From an uncultured Collinsella sp. (GTDB taxonomy: Bacteria; Actinomycetota; Coriobacteriia; Coriobacteriales; Coriobacteriaceae): DNA of 64,000 nucleotides. Of this stretch, positions 1 to 7,950 are shown one piece after another. Location: positions 1 through 64,000 of the forward strand of contig CABUTR010000005.1 in the NCBI GenBank assembly GCA_902494555.1, in the 5' to 3' direction. The notes beneath the pieces were generated by a model. The model saw only the letters and a list, made by a program, of their open reading frames with translations. It ran no database searches and had not been told where the DNA came from. How positions within the stretch are numbered: the first letter of the stretch is position 1; each line of letters begins with the position of its first letter. Made by a program: the position numbers and the translations under genes.

Positions 1-68
1 GGTTCTAATCGTTGCGTGGCCGCTGTTAACTTCGTCTGCGGCCCCGCTTTTGCACTATCCGCTATACC

Positions 69-1826
69 CTATTCGGCATCCTCGACCTCATACGAATCCG
101 CCTCGGCTGGCGCATCGCTTGTCTCCGGCGCAGCCTCGCGCGCCTCGTCAAACGCCGCCTTCATGGTCTTGTTGCCCCACGTGAGCTTGCGAATGGTAAG
201 ATCGTCGGCCTTCTTGTTGGCTAGGCGCAGATTGTTCTCGGAGGACAGCAACGCCTCCTTGGTTTTCTGCAGATGGCTAATCGTCTTGTCGATCTCATCG
301 ATTGCCGTTTGGAACTTGCGGCTCGCGATCTCGTAGTTGCGGCCGAAATCGTTCTTGAACTTCTCCATCTTGGCTTCGAAGTTCGTGACATCGATATTCT
401 GCTGCTTGTACTCCGCCAGCTCCTGCTTATAGCGAAGCGAACCCATGGCAGCATTGCGCAGCAGCGTAATGATGGGAATGAAGAACTGCGGGCGGATCAC
501 ATACATCTTCTCGTAGCGATAGCTCACGTCCACGATTCCCGCGTTGTAAAGCTCGCTCTCGGGCTCGAGCAGCGTGCAGAGCACCGCATACTCGCAGCCT
601 TTCTGGCGACGATCGTGATCGAGCTTCTTAAAGAAATCCTCGTTCTTGTGTTTGGTCGCGGTTTCGTCGTTCTCGTTTTTCATCTCGAACATAATCGAAA
701 TGACCTCGTTGCCGCTCGCATCGCACTCGCGGAAGATAAAGTCGCCCTTGGTGCCCTCGGACGCATCGTTATCTTTCTCGAAGTACGCGTTAGGAAACGC
801 CGTCATACGCAGACGGTTAAACTCGGTTTCGCAGTGCTGTTCGAGCGACTCGCCCACCATCTTGGTGGACAGGCGGACCTTCATATCCTTAAGGCGCTCG
901 ATCTCTTCATCCTTGTAGCGAATCAGGTCATCGCTCGCGCGCTTGGCCTGCGCAAGCTCGAGCTCATGTGCTGCCTTGGCCTGCTCTTCGCGCGAATCGC
1001 GCACCGCCAGCTCGCTCGTCAGTTTGGCACGCGCCTCATCGCGCTCTCGCTCCGCCGCGGCAACCGCCTCCGACAGGTTCATTTTTGCCATCAGCTCCTG
1101 CTCGCGCAGCTGGGCGCGCAGGCCCTCGGCCTCCTGCTCAGACTGAGCCTTTGCGGCGGAAAACTTCTCCTGCACCTTCGCGCGGTAGTCTGTGAGTATG
1201 CGTTCGGCCTCGCTACGAGCGGCATCGAGCTCACGCTGCGACTCTGCCGCGGCAGCGGCAAGCGCCATCTCCTGGGCCTTGTCCGCCGCAGCAAGCTTGG
1301 CCTGCAGCTCGGCAATCTGGGCATCTCGTGCAGCTACATCGTTTTGAGCAGCATTGCGCGCCGCCGACTCGGCAAGCTTGGCTTCGTCATCCTTGCGCCC
1401 CAGCTGCGCACGCAAGTTGTCGATTTCGCGCTGGAGCTCGGCGTTCTCCTTTTGAGCGTCGGCACGGGCCTCAACCGCCGCGCGCTGGCTTGCACTCTCG
1501 CGCTCTGCGGCAGCGCCCTCGAGCTTGGCACGCAATTCGGCAAGCTCGGCATCACGCTTGGCAACCTCTTGTGCCAGCTCCTGAGCCGCGGCGTTTTTCT
1601 GCTCGGCAAGTTGAGCGCTACGCTGAGACTCCACCTCCTGCAGGGCGGCCGTCGAACGAGAGCGCTCAAGCTCCAACGCCTGCTCCCCCTCACGCTGGAC
1701 GGCCTTTACACGCTCATCAAGATCGCGCGAGAACTCGGCATCGCGCACCTGCTTGACGATATCCGCATAACCGGACGCATCGACCTTAAAAACTTCGCCG
1801 CAATGCGGGCACTTGATCTCGTTCAT
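69..1826 (-). CDS. DUF2130 coiled-coil protein with N-terminal zinc ribbon
   Basis: This 585-residue protein opens with MNEIKCPHCG, half of a zinc-ribbon-like CPxCG motif. A very long Ala/Glu/Arg-rich coiled coil follows (roughly residues 20-320, heptad-like with many AELQAKL-type segments). The C-terminal half (about 330-560) carries the DUF2130 block, including an FIFRECDASGNEVISIMFEMKNE stretch reminiscent of a nuclease-fold core (shown here in part: residues near 375-395). The family has no established biochemical role; a resemblance to RmuC-type coiled-coil/nuclease proteins is only an inference. The tail is acidic. The start is preceded by GAGGAG about six bases upstream. It stands alone on the minus strand. 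The first 68 bases of the window hold nothing I recognise. Confidence 0.85.
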   Translation of the reverse strand: MNEIKCPHCGEVFKVDASGYADIVKQVRDAEFSRDLDERVKAVQREGEQALELERSRSTAALQEVESQRSAQLAEQKNAAAQELAQEVAKRDAELAELRAKLEGAAAERESASQRAAVEARADAQKENAELQREIDNLRAQLGRKDDEAKLAESAARNAAQNDVAARDAQIAELQAKLAAADKAQEMALAAAAAESQRELDAARSEAERILTDYRAKVQEKFSAAKAQSEQEAEGLRAQLREQELMAKMNLSEAVAAAERERDEARAKLTSELAVRDSREEQAKAAHELELAQAKRASDDLIRYKDEEIERLKDMKVRLSTKMVGESLEQHCETEFNRLRMTAFPNAYFEKDNDASEGTKGDFIFRECDASGNEVISIMFEMKNENDETATKHKNEDFFKKLDHDRRQKGCEYAVLCTLLEPESELYNAGIVDVSYRYEKMYVIRPQFFIPIITLLRNAAMGSLRYKQELAEYKQQNIDVTNFEAKMEKFKNDFGRNYEIASRKFQTAIDEIDKTISHLQKTKEALLSSENNLRLANKKADDLTIRKLTWGNKTMKAAFDEAREAAPETSDAPAEADSYEVEDAE

Positions 1827-1884
1827 AGCAGCTCCTCGATGGACGCAAATTTCAACCTTCTACACTCTACCGCGCCACGCGGAC

Positions 1885-1919
1885 AAAAAAGGCGCCGCAG
1901 CCATAATGGCAACGGCGCC
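1885..1919 (-). terminator. Intrinsic terminator after the YdjC-type deacetylase gene
   Basis: Read on the minus strand, GGCGCCG pairs with CGGCGCC around a loop of about 15 nt and is followed directly by six T. It lies about 46 nt past the stop codon of the gene at 1966-2730. Confidence 0.8.
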
Positions 1920-1923
1920 AGAT

Positions 1924-1956
1924 CCACCGCGAGGGTGCCTATCCCCTTTGTGGTGG
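1924..1956. repeat. Degenerate copy of a CCACC...GGTGG intergenic palindrome
   Basis: CCACCGCGAGGG and CCCTTTGTGGTGG form an imperfect inverted repeat around GCCTATCCC. The layout resembles the cleaner palindrome at 40085-40123, which has ACCTGTCCCC in the centre. I read it as a decayed member of the dispersed palindrome set in this window. Confidence 0.45.
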
Positions 1957-1965
1957 CTTGGGTCC

Positions 1966-2730
1966 TTACAGGTCGCGGTAGTCGATCAGGCGAAGATCGG
2001 ATTGAGACTCAAGCCAAGCGCGAAGCTCGGGGTCGATCAGCGCATCGACTTCCTTGGTGCGATCGGTCGTAAGCGAGCTGTTCTCCAAGATAAAACGATC
2101 GAGATAGCCCGGATGGCACACAAAGACGACCGTCTCGCCGTCCGCCATCTCGCGAACCGTCCGCATAATCGAGTCCTTGGGTTCGTAGCCCGGCTCCATC
2201 GAGTGCATCACCATGCGCAGGTCGGTGGCACCGCATCGCACAACCGCCGCGGGGTCGAAGCTCGCCTTCTGTTCCTTAAGGCCCAGTTCCTGAGCAACCG
2301 CCGAGATCGCTCGGTTAAGGTTTTTGCTCATGACAGCATGGGCCTCAAAGTAATCGGGTTCGCGGCCCACGATCTCGACAAAGCGGTCATGCTGCGCGCG
2401 GATCTCGATGCAGGCCTCATCAAAGTCGATCAGTTCTTCGCCGCGCTTAAAATGCTCGCGGAAGGTACGGCTACTATGGAACTCACCGCTCTCGTTGAGC
2501 ATACTCGGAATGAGCTCCGGGTCGGCACACGGCTTGCCCAGGCACACGTTGGTATGCTGGCCCACCGCAATGCCGGCGTCCGCCACGAGCGACCAGCCAC
2601 GCTCGGCCTCGGGCATATTGGGCATCAAGCCCGCCGAGCGCACCAGACCCTCATTGATGCTGCGGGCAATCCCCAGGTTAACGGCATACGAATAACCGAT
2701 ATCGTCGGCACGAATGAGCAATTGCTTCAT
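1966..2730 (-). CDS. ChbG/HpnK (YdjC-type) carbohydrate deacetylase
   Basis: A 254-residue member of the YdjC/ChbG fold, metal-dependent deacetylases that remove acetyl groups from N-acetylated sugars such as chitooligosaccharides. The N-terminal RADDIGYSYAVN holds the conserved metal-binding Asp pair. VGQHTNVCLG carries the first metal-ligand His, and FEAHAVMSKN and VCHPGYLD carry further conserved His residues. I chose the ATG at 2730 (MKQLLIRADD) because GGGGG sits about six bases upstream; an ATG at 2742 has no ribosome binding site. It lies just downstream of a PTS permease on the same strand, but a hairpin separates them, so a shared role in sugar use is only suggestive. Confidence 0.85.
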   Translation of the reverse strand: MKQLLIRADDIGYSYAVNLGIARSINEGLVRSAGLMPNMPEAERGWSLVADAGIAVGQHTNVCLGKPCADPELIPSMLNESGEFHSSRTFREHFKRGEELIDFDEACIEIRAQHDRFVEIVGREPDYFEAHAVMSKNLNRAISAVAQELGLKEQKASFDPAAVVRCGATDLRMVMHSMEPGYEPKDSIMRTVREMADGETVVFVCHPGYLDRFILENSSLTTDRTKEVDALIDPELRAWLESQSDLRLIDYRDL

Positions 2731-2748
2731 ATTGACCCCCATCTACGG

Positions 2749-2780
2749 AAAGGGGCACTTGAAGCGTAGCCAAGTGCCCC
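2749..2780 (-). terminator. Terminator hairpin after the PTS permease
   Basis: GGGGCACTTG and CAAGTGCCCC form a perfect 10-bp stem with a 9-nt loop. On the minus strand it is followed only by TTT, so release may be moderate. It lies about 28 nt past the permease stop and just ahead of the deacetylase start. Confidence 0.65.
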
Positions 2781-2807
2781 AGATAATTGTCCTACCAAAC
2801 GGATGCT

Positions 2808-4256
2808 TTAGGCCTTGGCGGCAGCAGCGTCCTCGTCGAGCTGCTCCTTGGTAAAGCCAAAGAGGTAAGCGATGACGGCTGCGGAAACAAACGCAGCGCC
2901 CGAGGCAACGCATCCCCAAACGAGATTAGCAGTTCCGCCGGCAACAAATCCAGTAACGCCCAGAATATTAGTCGCGCCCAAAACATACGTGGTCACATTG
3001 GCGAGAGCCGCGATCAGACCGCCGATGGCACCGCCGGCAACCATGGCACCCAGGCAGCGGGTGTACTTAAAGCCGCAGCCATACAGCGCGGGCTCCGTCA
3101 CACCACCGACAATGCCGGAGAGCGAGAAGCCAAGCATGGCACCCTTTTCGTCGGTCTCCTTAAGGCGCAGGAAGGCGCCGAAGGCCATACCCCACGTGGC
3201 GAACTGGGCGATACCGCCCGCGACCATAACGCAAGAATCAGAGCCCAAGGTGAGCAGCTGCACAATGCCCAGGGTAAGCAGAACCTGATGCATACCGGTC
3301 ATAACCAAGAACTCCCAAAGCGCGGCAATGGCGACGAGGGAGAGGATCGTGACGATGCCGCCAGTGTTACCGAGGCCGAACATAAAGTTGCCGACCAGGT
3401 TGCCCAGAATGGAGCCAATCGGAGCCAGAGCGCACAGAGAAACGGGGATCATCACAGCCATGGTGCACACGGGCACAAACACCGTGGAGAGCATGTCGGG
3501 GATGATCTTTTTCATGAACTTCTCGACGACCATCAGCACCGGCATAGATAGCACCATGGGAAGCACGGTCGCAGAATAGTTGTTCAGCTGAGCCGGGAGC
3601 ACGCCGTAAACCATCGTGGTCGTAGCTCCCGAATCTGCGGCGGCGTTGACCAACGTCATGAACTCGGGGGCAATGAGCACGCCGCCGAGCATCATGCCAA
3701 GCGGCTGGCTGCAGCCAAGCTGTTTTGCGGCAGCCCAGCCCAGATAGACAGGAAGGAAATAATAGCCAGCGTTGTAAATCCAGTTGTAGAAGAAATTGTA
3801 GATGTCGGAATCGGCAGACCAGATACCGAGCATGCCGTCGCCGCAAAGTACGGCAATGGTACGGAACATGGCGGCACCCATGATGATGGGGATCGTCATG
3901 ACCATAGTCTTGGACAGGTAGTTGAGGGTCTTCTTGCCCGCAGTCTTGAGCGTCAGCGGCTCCTTGGTACCGCCGTCGAGGTCCTCGTCAATTGAGCCTT
4001 CGCCCTTGACGCCCAGCGCAATGGCGGCGTCATAGACCTTCGGCACGTTCTGGCCAATGATGACCTGATACTGGCCGCCAGACCACTGTGCGCCCAGCAC
4101 GCCCTTGATCTTCTTTACTTCATCGTCATTGGGAATGGACTGATCCTTGAGGTTCAGACGCAGACGGGTCATGCAGTGCGTCGCGTTCGTCACATTGGAG
4201 GCGCCGCCGACGGCAGCAAGCACGTCCTCGGCAATCTTCTTGTTATCGACAGCCAT
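2808..4256 (-). CDS. PTS sugar permease, EIIBC (beta-glucoside/sucrose class)
   Basis: A 482-residue phosphotransferase permease that imports and phosphorylates a sugar at the membrane. The EIIB domain (about 1-85) has the phospho-cysteine motif THCMTRLRL with Cys28. The EIIC domain (about 100-470) has many membrane spans, with GGVTEPALYG near the substrate site. There is no EIIA domain, so it must borrow one. The substrate is not decided by sequence; sucrose, trehalose and beta-glucosides all fit the class. The ATG at 4256 has AGAAGG upstream; an in-frame TTG at 4277 is less likely. Its leader carries a LicT-type antiterminator site, and the antiterminator gene is immediately upstream. Confidence 0.9.
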   Translation of the reverse strand: MAVDNKKIAEDVLAAVGGASNVTNATHCMTRLRLNLKDQSIPNDDEVKKIKGVLGAQWSGGQYQVIIGQNVPKVYDAAIALGVKGEGSIDEDLDGGTKEPLTLKTAGKKTLNYLSKTMVMTIPIIMGAAMFRTIAVLCGDGMLGIWSADSDIYNFFYNWIYNAGYYFLPVYLGWAAAKQLGCSQPLGMMLGGVLIAPEFMTLVNAAADSGATTTMVYGVLPAQLNNYSATVLPMVLSMPVLMVVEKFMKKIIPDMLSTVFVPVCTMAVMIPVSLCALAPIGSILGNLVGNFMFGLGNTGGIVTILSLVAIAALWEFLVMTGMHQVLLTLGIVQLLTLGSDSCVMVAGGIAQFATWGMAFGAFLRLKETDEKGAMLGFSLSGIVGGVTEPALYGCGFKYTRCLGAMVAGGAIGGLIAALANVTTYVLGATNILGVTGFVAGGTANLVWGCVASGAAFVSAAVIAYLFGFTKEQLDEDAAAAKA

Positions 4257-4394
4257 GTCGAATCCCTTCTCTTCCAACTAAAAGCCGTGGGACTTCACGG
4301 CACCAAGACGCACGATTCCGCTCGCGCCTGCGCAGCGCGCGATATCAGTTGGCAAGAGATTGATTTGCATGTGATTCCCGGGTGGATCGACATG

Positions 4395-4455
4395 AAAAAA
4401 GCCCCGCGCACAACCGACAGAGACCCAATTATGGTCTCGGCAGAATCGGTAGTGC
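4395..4455 (-). terminator. Conditional terminator in the PTS permease leader
   Basis: On the minus strand GCACTACCGA (4455-4446) pairs with TCGGTTGTGC (4417-4408) with one mismatch. An inner GAGACC/GGGTCTC helix follows, and a GC-rich stretch leads to six T at 4400-4395. The 5' arm overlaps the end of the RAT element, so the two structures exclude each other, as in bgl/lic systems. Confidence 0.8.
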
Positions 4456-4484
4456 CTCTCGGAGCTGCGCCGTGAGTAACACCC
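4449..4484 (-). promoter_or_regulatory. RAT antiterminator site for the LicT-type protein
   Basis: On the minus strand, GGGTGTTACTC at the 5' end and GAGGCACTACC at the 3' end match the layout of ribonucleic antiterminator elements (GGATTGTTACTG ... GGCAAAACC). The 3' arm is shared with the following terminator. Binding of the dephosphorylated-EII-activated antiterminator would keep the terminator from forming. The region between has an extra small helix compared with the classic element. Confidence 0.75.
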
Positions 4485-4495
4485 AACACACGGCG

Positions 4496-4501
4496 AGTAT
4501 A
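4496..4501 (-). promoter_or_regulatory. Candidate -10 box for the PTS permease transcript
   Basis: TATACT on the minus strand lies about 12 nt before the RAT, placing the likely start point a few bases ahead of it. No convincing -35 box is seen at 16-18 nt. This would give the permease its own promoter downstream of the antiterminator gene. Confidence 0.35.
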
Positions 4502-4596
4502 TGCGGCAGATGCGTTCATTGCGGCTCAGATTACCGACGAACGGTAGCAAACGACCCGCGAACGGCCGCCATGACGGAAAGGAAATACCAGAGAGC

Positions 4597-5433
4597 CTAT
4601 TTATCCGAGTGGACAGAAGCCACGCGGTTCACATGCATGATCAGATAGACGAGTTCTTCTTGGGCCAATGGCTCGCCAAAGGCCTCTTGAATCAGATCGT
4701 CGACACGATGAGCGCAACGCGACGCCGCCGGATACTGCTCCACGAGCACGTCGTAAAGACCGGAGTTCTCGGTATCGATCGGCTCTTTCTTTGCCACGCG
4801 GTCGAGCAGATAGCGTACATGAGTGGCAAAGCGAGTAAAGGCGAACGACGAGCGATCAACCTTCACACCCAACTCTTCTTGAATAATCGCGACCGTCATA
4901 TCGAGCAGATGCTCTTCATGTTGTTCAGCCAGCACGCGCCGCTCGCTCGGCTTAACCGATGCGTTGACAATCGACATGGCAATGCCCGCGGCCTCGCTTC
5001 GGGGCATACGCACGCGAAAGCTTTTCTGAATGCCGCGAACGGCCAGCTCGCCCAAGCGGTATTCGATGGGATGCAGCTGCTCCAGATCGCGCTCGAGCGG
5101 CAACGACACCACCATATGTTCGCGGGCGCGCTTAATGGCAAACTGAATATGGTCTGCCAATGTAATGGGAAGGTTAGGACTCAATTCGTACGAAAGCTGT
5201 CCGGTCGCGATATCGGCCAGCTGAGCAGAAAACTCCAGCACCTCGGGATCGACCTCATCGATAAACGCCAGGTACTTTGAATCAATGCCGTAAAAGGTAC
5301 GCGTGATGACATCCAGGTCGACTTCATGCGGCATATCGCCAAAGCCGATACCGCGACCCAGCGCGATAAGCTGACGCCCCGCGCCGTCTTCGCAGATGGC
5401 AGCGTTATGGTTAATGCGCTGGATAGCCCTCAT
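4597..5433 (-). CDS. licT: BglG/LicT-family transcriptional antiterminator
   Basis: A 278-residue RNA-binding regulator. Residues 1-55 (MRAIQRINHNAAICED..., then ALGRGIGFG) form the CAT RNA-binding domain. Two PTS regulation domains follow (about 65-170 and 175-275), with conserved His residues in contexts such as LADHIQFA and EQHEEHLLDM. Proteins of this family bind RAT sites in leader RNA and block terminators when the cognate sugar is being transported. A RAT and terminator sit directly downstream, ahead of the EIIBC gene, so the target is clear. The ATG at 5433 has AGGAG ten bases upstream. The gene could be transcribed alone or read through into the permease. Confidence 0.9.
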   Translation of the reverse strand: MRAIQRINHNAAICEDGAGRQLIALGRGIGFGDMPHEVDLDVITRTFYGIDSKYLAFIDEVDPEVLEFSAQLADIATGQLSYELSPNLPITLADHIQFAIKRAREHMVVSLPLERDLEQLHPIEYRLGELAVRGIQKSFRVRMPRSEAAGIAMSIVNASVKPSERRVLAEQHEEHLLDMTVAIIQEELGVKVDRSSFAFTRFATHVRYLLDRVAKKEPIDTENSGLYDVLVEQYPAASRCAHRVDDLIQEAFGEPLAQEELVYLIMHVNRVASVHSDK

Positions 5434-5453
5434 GGATTCATCGCTCCTACTGA

Positions 5454-5486
5454 AACGCGCCGCACAGACCATCCGCGCGGCGCGTT
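5454..5486 (-). terminator. Terminator hairpin after the phosphoesterase gene
   Basis: AACGCGCCGC and GCGGCGCGTT form a 10-bp stem followed on the minus strand by TTT. It lies about 20 nt past the stop of the gene at 5507-6052 and upstream of the antiterminator gene. Confidence 0.65.
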
Positions 5487-5506
5487 CATTCTACCTGCAC
5501 TTACAG

Positions 5507-6052
5507 CTACAGTCCAAAGAAGCCGAGAATCTGGTCATGGCTTACGGGCTTGTACTCGTTGGCATCGAGGCCAACGTCGTAGCGAAGGACTGGGCGCTCG
5601 CGATCGCGGTTGCGCGCGTTGGTGCGGTCTCCCCTGCTGTGGATATGCCCGTGCAACATGATGGCGCCACGCGCCTTGCCGTTCCAGCTGAGCATGGGGT
5701 AATGGCTCATTACCAGGCGATGGCCCTTAGCGTAACCGGGGGCGACCTCCAGATAATCGCGCACCTCATCCCAAATGTGCGGCGCGTCTGGATCTTCCCA
5801 GTCGCCGTCATGGTTACCACGGATGAGCGTTATGTTCTGGCATTCGATGCGCCTACGCAGGCGCACCGCTTCCGCCATGGGCAATCGATACGTAAAGTCT
5901 CCCAGGATATAGAGGCGGTCGTCCACAGCCACGCACTCATTGATGGCATCGATGACCTTGCGGTTCATCTCCTCGACCGAATCAAACGGTCGATCCATGT
6001 CGCGCAAGATATTCGTATCGCCCAGGTGCAGGTCGGCGGTAAACCACATCAT
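5507..6052 (-). CDS. Calcineurin-like metallophosphoesterase (YfcE/MJ0936-like)
   Basis: A 181-residue single-domain phosphoesterase. Metal-binding motifs are in order: ADLHLGD near the N-terminus, GDFTY, RGNHDGD, SHYPML and HGHIHSRG near residue 145. This small class hydrolyses phosphomonoesters or diesters; the natural substrate is unknown. I place the start at the ATG at 6052 (MMWFTADLHLGD) because AGGA lies eight bases upstream; the ATG at 6067 lacks a ribosome binding site. A small acidic/basic protein gene lies 66 bases upstream on the same strand. Confidence 0.85.
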   Translation of the reverse strand: MMWFTADLHLGDTNILRDMDRPFDSVEEMNRKVIDAINECVAVDDRLYILGDFTYRLPMAEAVRLRRRIECQNITLIRGNHDGDWEDPDAPHIWDEVRDYLEVAPGYAKGHRLVMSHYPMLSWNGKARGAIMLHGHIHSRGDRTNARNRDRERPVLRYDVGLDANEYKPVSHDQILGFFGL

Positions 6053-6118
6053 CGTCTCTGTCCTCATTTCGCAACGCGTATAAGACCTGTTTAGTATACA
6101 GACGCGGCGATGAGACAG

Positions 6119-6298
6119 TCACCCAAAGAGCCCGCCGAACAGGCCTCGGCGACGCTTGTCCTGCTTTTTCGAAGCGTCATCCCGCGCCTTCTTGCCCTGC
6201 CGCTTTTTACGATCTTGTTCCAGCTCATCGTCATCGAGCAGTAAATCCCACTCAAACGGATCATCCGTCAAATCGAACAGGTCATCGTCATCAAACAT
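6119..6298 (-). CDS. Small charged protein, 59 residues
   Basis: An intact reading frame starting at ATG 6298 with GGGAGG six bases upstream and ending at TGA 6119. The first half is strongly acidic (MFDDDDLFDLTDDPFEWDLL), the middle strongly basic (DRKKRQGKKARDDASKK), and the end is GLFGGLFG, possibly a short membrane-interacting or binding motif. I do not recognise the family. The good ribosome binding site and non-random composition support a real gene. It sits 66 bases ahead of the phosphoesterase and may share its transcript. The 264 bases upstream (6299-6562) show no gene. Confidence 0.6.
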   Translation of the reverse strand: MFDDDDLFDLTDDPFEWDLLLDDDELEQDRKKRQGKKARDDASKKQDKRRRGLFGGLFG

Positions 6299-6562
6299 GA
6301 CTGCCTCCCTTACCGATTAGCGAGCATCCACCACATAGTTGAGAAGTCTACGGGCCCGTGCGGACACAAATTCATCCCGTCCGCGTCTTTCAATCGCTTG
6401 CCGCAACGCTTGCGCGGCGGAACGCTTACAGCTAAGATAGGGACACGGATGGCACCCATGGCTGCGGGTCTTGCCAACTCCGATACACGTTTTCATCGTG
6501 AGAAGTGGCCGTCTTCGCTTACGCGGGGACGGTCACTTTGTTTATCCCTATGTCATCTGATT

Positions 6563-7942
6563 CTAATGCACAAACATGCGCACGAACTTGTGCTTCCAGC
6601 TTGCGTAAGGGGCATAGCGGAACGGCACGTCCAGCCACGTTGCCTTGTTCACGATGCTCTTCTTGTGGCTAAACGTGTCGAAGCTCTCGCGTCCATGGTA
6701 CTGTCCCATACCGCTCGCACCCATGCCGCCAAAGCCCATATGGCTCGTAGCCAGGTGCATGATCGTGTCGTTGACGCAGCCGCCGCCAAAGGGCACGTAG
6801 CGCACAAAGCGCTGCTGAACTGCGCGGTCTTGGCTAAAGATATACAGGGCCAGCGGCGTCGGACGATCCGTAATAAACGTCTCGGCCTCGTCTAGGCTCT
6901 CAAACGTCAGCACCGGCAAGATGGGGCCGAAAATCTCCTCCTGCATCACGGCGTCATCGGGGGACACGCCGTCCAAAATCGTCGGCTCGATCTTGAGCGA
7001 AGCCTCGCGCGCGGCGCCTCCAAGCACGACCTTATCGGGATCGATCAGCCCGCGCACGCGCGCAAAATGCTTGGCGTTGACGATATGCCCGTAATCCTCG
7101 TTATCGAGCGGATGCTCTCCAAACATACGGCGGGCCTCCTCCTTGATGAGACCCAGCAGCTCGTCGTGCACGCGCGTATCGACCAGCAGGTAGTCGGGCG
7201 CCACGCAGGTCTGCCCCACGTTGAGCCATTTACCAAAGGCGATACGGCGTGCCGCGACCTTCAAGTTAGCCGTCGCATCCACGATGCAGGGACTCTTTCC
7301 GCCCAGCTCAAGCGTCACGGGTGTGAGGTTTTTACTTGCACGCTCCATGACGAGCTTGCCGACCGGAACGCTACCGGTAAAGAAGATCTTGTCCCAGCAC
7401 TCATCGAGCAACGCTTCGTTTTCGGCACGCCCGCCTTCGACGACCGTCACCAAGCGCGGATCAAATGCCTCTTCACAGATTTGCTTGAGCACCGCGCTCG
7501 ATGCCGGAGCATAGGCGCTCGGCTTGATGACCACAGTATTGCCCGCGGCAAGGGCGCCGGCGAGTGGCTCGAGCGTCAGCAAAAACGGGTAGTTCCACGG
7601 AGCCATGATGAGTGTGACGCCATAGGGCACGGACTGCGTCTTGCACACACTCACGGCGTTGGCGAGGTCACACGGACGCAGGCGCGGGCGGCTCCATCGG
7701 GCCACGTGCGTAATCTGATGACGAATCTCGGAAAGCGACGTGCCGATCTCGCACATATAGGCCTCGTCATGCGACTTGCCCAGATCGGTCTTGAGCGCAT
7801 GGGCAATATCGGCCTCGTGGGCCCGCACTGCATCGCGTAAACTCACGAGCGCACGACGTCGAGCATCGACATCAAACGTGGCGTGCGTCTTAAAAAAGGT
7901 GCGCTGGTCGCCGACGATGCGCGCAATTTCCTCGGTGTTCAT
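6563..7942 (-). CDS. NAD(P)-dependent aldehyde dehydrogenase (class 3 type)
   Basis: A 459-residue aldehyde dehydrogenase that oxidises aldehydes to acids. Visible motifs are APWNYPFLLTLEPLAGALA (substrate tunnel), FTGSVPVGK (nucleotide binding), ELGGKSPC (general-base Glu) and NVGQTCVAPDY with the catalytic Cys. The C-terminal FGGMGASGMGQYHG is typical of class 3 enzymes, which can act on long or aromatic aldehydes. The start is 8 bases after the stop of the alcohol dehydrogenase, and its AGGAGGG site overlaps that stop, implying translational coupling. Together the pair would interconvert an alcohol, its aldehyde and its acid. Confidence 0.92.
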   Translation of the reverse strand: MNTEEIARIVGDQRTFFKTHATFDVDARRRALVSLRDAVRAHEADIAHALKTDLGKSHDEAYMCEIGTSLSEIRHQITHVARWSRPRLRPCDLANAVSVCKTQSVPYGVTLIMAPWNYPFLLTLEPLAGALAAGNTVVIKPSAYAPASSAVLKQICEEAFDPRLVTVVEGGRAENEALLDECWDKIFFTGSVPVGKLVMERASKNLTPVTLELGGKSPCIVDATANLKVAARRIAFGKWLNVGQTCVAPDYLLVDTRVHDELLGLIKEEARRMFGEHPLDNEDYGHIVNAKHFARVRGLIDPDKVVLGGAAREASLKIEPTILDGVSPDDAVMQEEIFGPILPVLTFESLDEAETFITDRPTPLALYIFSQDRAVQQRFVRYVPFGGGCVNDTIMHLATSHMGFGGMGASGMGQYHGRESFDTFSHKKSIVNKATWLDVPFRYAPYASWKHKFVRMFVH

Positions 7943-7950
7943 GGGCCCTC

